This document shows, piece by piece, positions 5,957-11,169 of a stretch of DNA of 11,169 nucleotides. The position numbers and the translations under genes are program-made. Each line of letters starts with the position of its first letter. Position 1 is the first letter of the stretch. Origin of the DNA: an uncultured Gemmatimonadota bacterium (GTDB lineage: Bacteria; Gemmatimonadota; Gemmatimonadetes; Longimicrobiales; Gaopeijiaceae); NCBI GenBank assembly GCA_937136445.1, contig CAKZOQ010000402.1, forward strand, positions 1 to 11,169, written 5' to 3'. A model generated the notes under the pieces. The model saw only the letters and a program-made list of their open reading frames with translations. It made no database searches and was not told where the DNA came from.

Positions 5957-7660
5957 ATGGCGCGCCGCGCATTGCCCTCCGGCAGGCCCTCGAAGGCCGG
6001 AGCCGCCTGCAGCCACGAGAGCAGATGCTGCTCCTGCGGACAGCCCCGAGTGAGAGGGATGGAGTTCTCGGCGCGCAGGGCACGGCAGGCCGGAATCGGA
6101 ACGGGGGCATCCCGACCTGTGAACGGGTCGGGAACTCCCTTGCAGCGGGACACGGCCCAACGCTTCGGGAGCTGGTTCGGGCACGACTTCTCCAAGGTCC
6201 GGGTGCATGCCGGGGGTGAGGGGGGGCGGATATCGCGCCGTGCAGGGGCCGTGGCATGGTCCTCGGGTGGCGAGATCGGCTTCGCGTCGGGTGCGTACCG
6301 TCCAGGAACGGCCTGGGGAGATCGGCTGCTGGCGCACGAACTCGCGCACGTGGTGCAACAGTCCCGAGGAGTCGGGAGAAGCTCGGGGGTGGGCCGGCCC
6401 GGGTTGGAGGAGTCGGCGGCGAATCGGGCGGCCTCGGCATGGGCTCGGGGAGGGACACCCCCGTCTCAGCCCGCCGCCCCACCGTACGGGCTTCGCTTCG
6501 CCCCGGCACCGGGTGCTCCAGCACCCGCTCCACCCGCTGCGGTGCCTGCTGCCGGGCCCGCCGCCGCTGGACCGGTGGTGGCCCTTTCGCCCTGTACCGG
6601 GCCGGATGGTACCGCAGCCGCAGCGGCGGAAACGAAGATGGGCGAGTGGCTCACGAAGGCGATTCAGCAGCTGGAGGGCTTCGTGAAGGCCCCTGCCGAT
6701 GCCGCACAAGCTCCCGTCGATGCCGCCCTTCACCTCCACTTCCACCGTGCAGACGCAGAAATCGGGACCGCGGTGGCCGACCGTTTGAAGAGGGTGCAGA
6801 CGGCGGTTGGCGGGGGAACGGGAGTCCAGTGCGCCGATGTGACCCATCCGAGCTGTCAGGCGGGAGCCGACGGCTTTGCCTCACCGGCTGCCGGTACGGT
6901 GGGCCTCTGCCCGCTCTTCTTCACCGAGAGCCTGGACACCCAGGCGAACACGCTGCTCCACGAAGGAATGCACCTCCATGGTGCGGCCCACAGTATTCCA
7001 GATCGGGCCTACTCGCATGCGCGCTACTACTCCGCGCTGACGACCGAAGAGGCGTTCGACAACGCCGACAGCTTCAGCAATCTCGTTCAGGACCTGATTC
7101 TGGGCGCCGGGTCCGCGCAGGCTGGGGCCGCCGCCCCCCCTGTGGATACCTATCGATCGTGCGACGGACCGCAGAAGGACCGTCTCAGCCGAGCCCTGGG
7201 TCTTGCGCAGAAGTGGTTGGATCCGGCCTTCGATGCCGTCACCAACCCCTCCCTCTCCAGCCAGGCACTGGTCCAAGCCGAGGTGACGCAGTTCCTCGGA
7301 GATGCAACGGCGGCCACCTTGCAGAAGGCTTCTGTGGCCTATGCGAAGGTGGGCAAGGAGCTTGTGTCCAACATGTCGTTGGTGTGCGAACCCCCGGGCG
7401 CCAACTGTCCTGCCGGCACCGCCCTGTACCACTCGTCCATACGGAGGAGCATCTACTTCTGCCAGGAGTGGTTCGACCTGGGTACCGAGGAACTCAGGGC
7501 TCGCTTCCTCCTCGACACCCTCCTGCAGAGATTCGCCGGCCTTCACGAAGTGGATAGCCCGCACTTCGTATCCCTGGCAGTGGCACTCCTCGGGATCACG
7601 TTCGCCGCACCTGCGCCGATCCCACCTCTTCCGGGTGGGGCGGGACCGAAGCCTCGGTAG
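5957..7660 (+). CDS. DUF4157 (eCIS core domain) protein with M35-like zincin region (567 aa)
   Basis: This is a predicted zinc metallopeptidase of the type found near extracellular contractile injection systems and polymorphic toxins. Residues 18-28 carry a Cys cluster (C18, C24, C25, C27). The DUF4157 domain spans about 58-136: PLQRDTAQRFGSWFGHDFSK, VRVHAGGE, GGEIGFASGAYRP, and LLAHELAHVVQQ with zinc motif H127-E128-x-x-H131. A Pro/Ala linker follows (168-210). Residues about 227-382 hold a second zincin: TLLHEGMHLHG (H335, E336, H339), then IPDRAY with Asp349 as likely third ligand, and EEAFDNADSFSNLV. This order fits the Asp-zincin M35/lysine-specific endopeptidase pattern (HExxH, later Asp, then 'NADSY'). 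Residues about 404-530 look like a copy of that domain without the zinc ligands. No signal peptide is seen. AGGAG at 5946-5950 fixes the start. No injection-system genes are in the window, so the route and target are unknown. Confidence 0.85.
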   Translation: MARRALPSGRPSKAGAACSHESRCCSCGQPRVRGMEFSARRARQAGIGTGASRPVNGSGTPLQRDTAQRFGSWFGHDFSKVRVHAGGEGGRISRRAGAVAWSSGGEIGFASGAYRPGTAWGDRLLAHELAHVVQQSRGVGRSSGVGRPGLEESAANRAASAWARGGTPPSQPAAPPYGLRFAPAPGAPAPAPPAAVPAAGPAAAGPVVALSPCTGPDGTAAAAAETKMGEWLTKAIQQLEGFVKAPADAAQAPVDAALHLHFHRADAEIGTAVADRLKRVQTAVGGGTGVQCADVTHPSCQAGADGFASPAAGTVGLCPLFFTESLDTQANTLLHEGMHLHGAAHSIPDRAYSHARYYSALTTEEAFDNADSFSNLVQDLILGAGSAQAGAAAPPVDTYRSCDGPQKDRLSRALGLAQKWLDPAFDAVTNPSLSSQALVQAEVTQFLGDATAATLQKASVAYAKVGKELVSNMSLVCEPPGANCPAGTALYHSSIRRSIYFCQEWFDLGTEELRARFLLDTLLQRFAGLHEVDSPHFVSLAVALLGITFAAPAPIPPLPGGAGPKPR

Positions 7661-7788
7661 CTACCAGACTTCCGCGACGCCACACTCCAGCCCGCGGCCC
7701 GAGGCCCCGGGGTGCGCCGCTGGATGCCCTACTGCGGAGCCTGCCCCCATCGTGTCCGGGGCGCCGGTGGCCGAGAGCATCTGGTCTT

Positions 7789-8334
7789 CTACCCCCACGG
7801 CGAGGTCCCCGGCGGCGGATACGACCCGTGGGCGTAGACCACCTTCCAACCATCGGGACGGCGCTCGATCCCCATGGTGATGGTGAACCACCCCGTGCTC
7901 GACTCACCGGAGGCTCCGGTGGACCCCGTCCGGATGAAGGCCGTTGCAAGGCCGCTGTCCCGACCCAGGACCCTCACGTGCGTCTCCTCGGCCGTGAAGG
8001 ACCATGTGCCGGGGCCTGCGAACGCCTCGCGATGATTCTCGGCGACGGCGTCCCAGCCGAGAAAGGAGGTCCCGCTGCGAACGTAGACCACCGAATCGGT
8101 GCGTGCCCAGAGGGCCATGAAGGCATCGGCATCCTTGGCGCTGGCCGCCTCGTTCACCTCGTCCACGACCGCCCGGAGGCTGTCCTGGATGGCCTCGATC
8201 TGCGTCGTAGACAGGGCCGTCTCCTCCGGCGTTCCAGCTCCACAGGCGGTGAGCAGGGCAGCGAGGCACAGGGCCACTCCGGGAGCGGCACATCGGGGCC
8301 CGGGGCCCGGGCGGACGGCAGCGGTGCACATCAT
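7789..8334 (-). CDS. NTF2/SnoaL-like lipoprotein (181 aa)
   Basis: This is a predicted lipoprotein with an NTF2-like (SnoaL/DUF4440-type) cone fold, probably held at the membrane and facing the periplasm. Its ligand or enzymatic role is unknown. The N-terminus has arginines, a hydrophobic stretch (VALCLAALL) and a lipobox LLTAC with the lipidated Cys31. The fold covers about residues 40-172: a first helix IEAIQDSLRAVVDEVNEAAS, KDADAFMALWARTDSVVYVR, SFLGWDAVAENHREAF, then strands ending GWFTITMGIERRPDGWKVVY and AHGS. The length fits. The ATG at 8334 has AGGAG six bases upstream (8341-8345); a second ATG follows directly at 8331. It lies 168 bases downstream of tex on the same strand and converges with the DUF4157 gene, leaving 128 bases between the stops in which I find no clear terminator. 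Confidence 0.85.
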   Translation of the reverse strand: MMCTAAVRPGPGPRCAAPGVALCLAALLTACGAGTPEETALSTTQIEAIQDSLRAVVDEVNEAASAKDADAFMALWARTDSVVYVRSGTSFLGWDAVAENHREAFAGPGTWSFTAEETHVRVLGRDSGLATAFIRTGSTGASGESSTGWFTITMGIERRPDGWKVVYAHGSYPPPGTSPWG

Positions 8335-8340
8335 GTTCGT

Positions 8341-8345
8341 CTCCT
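8341..8345 (-). promoter_or_regulatory. Ribosome binding site of the NTF2-like lipoprotein
   Basis: The minus strand reads AGGAG six bases before the first of two adjacent ATG codons, favouring the ATG at 8334 over the one at 8331. The rest of 8335-8502 holds no gene and no clear promoter. Confidence 0.6.
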
Positions 8346-8502
8346 TGGAAGCATGCTCGGCGAGGCTCGTAGCTTCACCCCGATCGGTGGGCCTCCATCT
8401 CGATCTCGATGGCCGGCAGCGGGTGCCAACCTGCCACCGAGCAGAGCCGCCCGCAATCTCGCGGATCCAGGGGAAGGCGCCCGGCCCTTCGACGTGGGGC
8501 CC

Positions 8503-10647
8503 CTACCCCTCCTTCGCCGCCTTCCTGGAGAGACCGATCCGTCCGCGCTCGAGGTCCACGCTCAGCACCCGCACCCGGACCGCTTCTCCCACCCGCACCA
8601 CCTCGGAGGCGTCCTTCACATAGTGGTCGGCGAGCTGGGAGATGTGGACCAGGCCGTCCTGATGAACCCCCACGTCCACGAAGGCACCGAAGGCCACCAC
8701 GTTCGTGACGACCCCCTGCAGGACCATCCCTTCCTCCAGATCCTCGGGCTTCCGGACGTCTTCCCGAAAGGAAGGGGGCTCGAAGTCGTCCCGGGGATCG
8801 CGACCCGGCCGGCGCAGTTCGTCGAGGATGTCCTCCAGAGTCGGTCGACCCACGTCCTCCCCAACGTATCGATCCAGCGTCCGAGCCAGCCGATCCAGTA
8901 GACCTTCGTCTCCCACCAGCTCCGACAACTCGACGTCCAGATCCCGGGCCATGCGGTCCACCAGGGCGTAGCGCTCCGGGTGGACGGCGGTGGCATCCAG
9001 GGGATGGTCACCGTCCCGGATCCGGAGGAAGCCCGCCGCCTGCTCGAAGGTCGCCGGACCCAGGCGATGGACGTCGAGCAGCTCCTCCCGGGTGGACAGG
9101 CCTCCTCGACCCTCCCGGAGCGCGAGAAGGTTCTCCGCCAGTGTCGGTCCGATGCCGGCGACGTACGAGAGGAGCGGCCCCGACGCCGTATTCACTTCGA
9201 CGCCCACCCGGTTCACGCACGTTTCCACCACCTGGTCCAGCCGCTCCGCCAGGCGGGTCTGGTTCACGTCGTGTTGATACTGCCCCACCCCGATGGAACG
9301 GGCATCGATCTTCACCAGCTCCGCCAGCGGGTCCTGGAGACGGCGGGCGATGGAGACGGCGCCCCGGAGCGTCAGGTCCAGATCCGGGAGCTCCTCGACG
9401 GCCAGCTCGGAGGCCGAGTAGACCGACGCGCCGGCTTCGTTGACCAGCACCACCGCAGGTGCGTCTTCGTCCAGCGCCTTCCGGGCCGCACGTTCGGTCT
9501 CCCGGGACGCCGTCCCGTTGCCCACCGCCACCAGCTCCACCCCGTGATCCGCAACGAGTTTGCGCACCTGGCTGCCGAAGCGCTCCTCCTGGTGCAGATA
9601 CAGGACGTCGGTGGCCAGCACTCCGCCGGTGCGAGAGACCACGGCCGCCTTCACCCCGGACCGGAAGCCGGGGTCCAGCCCCAGCACCACCCGCTCCCCT
9701 GCCGGAGGCTGCAGGAGGAGGTTCTCGAGGTTGGTTCCGAAGATCCGGATGGCCTCCTCCTCGGCCCGGTCCGTGAGCTCGCTCTTGATCTCGGACTCGA
9801 TCCCCGGGTGGAGGAGCCGACTCCAGGAATCCCGGGCCGCCTCCTCGAGCTGATTTCGGGCCGGGCCCTGGCGGGTGGCGTGCGCCACCACCCTGGGAAG
9901 CACGTCCTCAGGTGCCTCGATCCCCCAGGCCAGCACCCCTTCGGTCTCGCCTCTTCGCAACGCAAGGATTCGGTGGTGTGCGACCCGATGCACCGGCTCG
10001 GAGTGGTCGAAGTAGTCGCGAAACGACTGAGCTGCCGGGAGCGACTTCTTGCCCCGCCGGACCCGGGAGGTGACCCGCCCCCTCGTCCGGGCCCGGTCCC
10101 GCACCCACCGGCGGAGCCCGATCTCTTCGGCCAGGCGCTCCGCTACGATGTCCCGCGCCCCGGCCAGCGCCTCCGCCACGCCCGGCACACCGGCATCGGC
10201 ATCGACAAATCCCGCCGCCGCGCGCCGGGCTCCCCCGTCGTCCACCTCCCCGTCCCAGACGAGGTCCGCCAGAGGCTCCAACCCACGCTCCCGCGCCAGG
10301 GTGGCCCGGGTCCGCCGCCTCGGCCGATGCGGGAGATAGAGATCCTCAAGCTCCTGCCGGGTGGCGGCCGCCTCGAGGTGTCGCTCCAGCTCCGGAGTGA
10401 GGGCATCCTGCTCGCGGATGGAGGCCAGGATGGTCTCCCGCCGGTCCTCCAGCGCCGTGCTGTACGCCGCCCGCTCCTGGATCCGGCGAAGCTCCACCTC
10501 GTCGAGCCCCCCGGTGCGCTCCTTCCGATACCGGGCCACGAAGGGGAGGGTATTCCCGTCGTCGAAGAGGGCGAGGGCCGCCGCCACCCCGTCCTGGGGA
10601 AGCGAGAGTTCGCGAGCGACGTCGGTGGCGAGGGAGGCGAGGGCCAT
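8503..10647 (-). CDS. tex: Transcription accessory protein Tex (S1 RNA-binding, 714 aa)
   Basis: This is the Tex protein, a conserved cytoplasmic nucleic-acid-binding factor linked in other bacteria to transcription and toxin-gene expression. Domain order matches the family: the N-terminal helical Tex domain (about 1-190, with LPFVARYRKERTGGLDE at 34-50 and LEDLYLPHRPRRRTRA at 100-115), a YqgF/RNase H-like domain (about 318-445, starting VVLGLDPGFRSGVKAAVV, with NEAGASVYSASELA), the family signature KIDARSIGVGQYQHDVNQ (446-463), helix-hairpin-helix motifs (SYVAGIGPTLAENLL and DVHRLGPATFEQAAGFLRI, 494-543), and a C-terminal S1 domain (about 637-708, GVVTNVVAFGAFVDVGVHQD through GLVHIS and IGLSRK). 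At 714 residues it is somewhat shorter than the roughly 770-785 of proteobacterial Tex. The ATG at 10647 opens MALASLATDVARELSL, a normal family start, without a visible Shine-Dalgarno sequence. Confidence 0.97.
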   Translation of the reverse strand: MALASLATDVARELSLPQDGVAAALALFDDGNTLPFVARYRKERTGGLDEVELRRIQERAAYSTALEDRRETILASIREQDALTPELERHLEAAATRQELEDLYLPHRPRRRTRATLARERGLEPLADLVWDGEVDDGGARRAAAGFVDADAGVPGVAEALAGARDIVAERLAEEIGLRRWVRDRARTRGRVTSRVRRGKKSLPAAQSFRDYFDHSEPVHRVAHHRILALRRGETEGVLAWGIEAPEDVLPRVVAHATRQGPARNQLEEAARDSWSRLLHPGIESEIKSELTDRAEEEAIRIFGTNLENLLLQPPAGERVVLGLDPGFRSGVKAAVVSRTGGVLATDVLYLHQEERFGSQVRKLVADHGVELVAVGNGTASRETERAARKALDEDAPAVVLVNEAGASVYSASELAVEELPDLDLTLRGAVSIARRLQDPLAELVKIDARSIGVGQYQHDVNQTRLAERLDQVVETCVNRVGVEVNTASGPLLSYVAGIGPTLAENLLALREGRGGLSTREELLDVHRLGPATFEQAAGFLRIRDGDHPLDATAVHPERYALVDRMARDLDVELSELVGDEGLLDRLARTLDRYVGEDVGRPTLEDILDELRRPGRDPRDDFEPPSFREDVRKPEDLEEGMVLQGVVTNVVAFGAFVDVGVHQDGLVHISQLADHYVKDASEVVRVGEAVRVRVLSVDLERGRIGLSRKAAKEG

Positions 10648-10687
10648 GTCGGGGAGGATGGCGGAGGAAGCACGAAGAGGAGGGCGG

Positions 10688-10717
10688 AAGGTAGGGTCCG
10701 TGGGGAGTCGGGGTGAA
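10688..10717 (-). promoter_or_regulatory. Weak candidate promoter for tex
   Basis: On the minus strand TTCACC (10712-10717) and TACCTT (10688-10693) lie 18 bases apart in the 73-base gap between the aldehyde dehydrogenase stop and the tex start. Both boxes are partial matches to the primary sigma consensus (four and three of six). Readthrough from the upstream gene is equally possible. Confidence 0.22.
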
Positions 10718-10720
10718 GAC

Positions 10721-11169
10721 TCAGGACCACTGCCCGAACAGGCGCTTGATCCAGCGCAGCTTGCCCTCCGTGTAGGGCGGATAGCGGATGTCCGGATCGA
10801 GCCAGGTGGAGCTCCGCAGGACGCTCTTCTGGTGGCTGAAGGCGAGGAAGCCCGCCTTGCCGTGGTAGCGTCCCATCCCGCTCTCCCCCACGCCGCCGAA
10901 GGGAAGGTGCGGATTGGCGACATGCATCACGGCGTCGTTGATGGTGCCGCCTCCAAAGGACACCTCCCGGAGCATCCGGTCCTGGACCCCGCCGTCATCC
11001 GTGAAGAGGTAAGCTGCGAGTGGCCGTGGGCGGGACCGTATCTCGCTGATGGCCTCGTCGAGGCCGTCGTAGGTAAGCACCGGCAGGATCGGCCCGAAGA
11101 TCTCCTCCTCCATCACGGGATCGTCCCAGCCCACATTCGTCATGATCGTCGGCTCGATGGTACGCTCGT
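10721..11169 (-). CDS. Aldehyde dehydrogenase, class-3-like, C-terminal part (runs off right edge)
   Basis: These are the last roughly 149 codons of an NAD(P)+-dependent aldehyde dehydrogenase that oxidises an aldehyde to the acid; the substrate is not readable. The visible part starts within ERTIEPTIMTNVGW and contains the conserved EEIFGPILPVLTYDGLDEAI, then LAAYLFTDD, SFGGGTINDAVMHVANPHLP followed by FGGVGESGMGRYHGKAGF, FSHQKSVLR and the tail KLRWIKRLFGQWS. The 'NPHLPFGGVGESGMG-YHGK-GF--FSH-KSV' block is typical of class-3-type enzymes, including bacterial coniferyl-aldehyde-dehydrogenase-like members. The Rossmann domain, catalytic Cys and general-base Glu would lie beyond the window. The reading frame is intact here, unlike the remnant at 1385-1649. 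It ends 73 bases upstream of tex on the same strand. Confidence 0.93.
   Translation of the reverse strand, partial: ERTIEPTIMTNVGWDDPVMEEEIFGPILPVLTYDGLDEAISEIRSRPRPLAAYLFTDDGGVQDRMLREVSFGGGTINDAVMHVANPHLPFGGVGESGMGRYHGKAGFLAFSHQKSVLRSSTWLDPDIRYPPYTEGKLRWIKRLFGQWS
11080..11169. repeat. 90-bp exact direct repeat, right copy
   Basis: This stretch is identical to 1425-1514 and in the same orientation. It lies inside the intact-looking aldehyde dehydrogenase frame and ends only because the window ends. Confidence 0.97.

Noticed and set aside
5797..6195. Minus-strand frame of 132 codons across the start of the DUF4157 gene
   Set aside because: It overlaps the N-terminus of a better-supported gene and shows no motif I recognise.
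7621..7665. CCCACC/GGTGGG hairpin and the palindrome GGTAGCTACC at the end of the DUF4157 gene
   Set aside because: Both lie within or across the coding end and no T-run follows; short palindromes are expected by chance at this base composition.
8980..10716. Long plus-strand open frame (578 codons) opposite tex
   Set aside because: It is antisense to a full-length, unmistakable Tex protein; such frames are common in GC-rich DNA and its translation is Arg/Pro/Gly-rich without a known domain.
1385..11169. The 90-base repeats as attachment sites or terminal repeats of a mobile element
   Set aside because: Both copies are coding sequence of the same enzyme family, there is no integrase, transposase or other mobility gene between them, and the enclosed genes are ordinary housekeeping types such as tex.

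Overview
The window is very GC-rich, with strong G/C bias at third codon positions. The genes look like those of an environmental, diderm (Gram-negative) bacterium: an OmpA-type outer-membrane protein, a lipobox lipoprotein, a remnant resembling the DUF5916 outer-membrane family, and the transcription accessory protein Tex. Several genes lack a visible Shine-Dalgarno sequence. A Gemmatimonadota-like or similar lineage would fit, but nothing here proves it. I see no rRNA, tRNA, CRISPR array, transposase or integrase.

Layout. Positions 1-295 hold no gene I recognise. A small CxC-motif protein (296-784, +) converges on an MmcQ/YjbR-fold protein (806-1180, -). From 1385 to about 4361 the minus strand carries an aldo/keto reductase (3018-3956) and a type II haloacid dehalogenase (2069-2791). 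The dehalogenase overlaps a DUF429 protein (1650-2072) that loses its C-terminal part. These sit among decayed pieces: a class-3-like aldehyde dehydrogenase remnant with an internal deletion (1385-1649) and a frameshifted C-terminal fragment of a DUF5916-like barrel protein (4146-4361). The plus strand then carries a secreted OmpA-domain protein (4463-5701) and a DUF4157 ('eCIS core domain') protein with a second, M35-like zincin region (5957-7660). Facing them on the minus strand are an NTF2/SnoaL-like lipoprotein (7789-8334), tex (8503-10647) and the C-terminal third or so of an apparently intact aldehyde dehydrogenase running off the right edge (10721-11169).

How the parts relate. The aldo/keto reductase, dehalogenase and aldehyde dehydrogenases are general small-molecule redox or detoxification enzymes, and I see no dedicated pathway. 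The most distinctive gene is the DUF4157 protein. It has two zinc-metalloprotease motifs and a C-terminal region that looks like a degenerate second copy of its M35-like domain. It follows a cell-wall-binding OmpA protein, but no contractile injection system genes are visible. The last 90 bases of the window are an exact copy of bases 1425-1514 inside the decayed aldehyde dehydrogenase. This points to recent recombination or to an assembly join, and it limits trust in the gene order of the left part.
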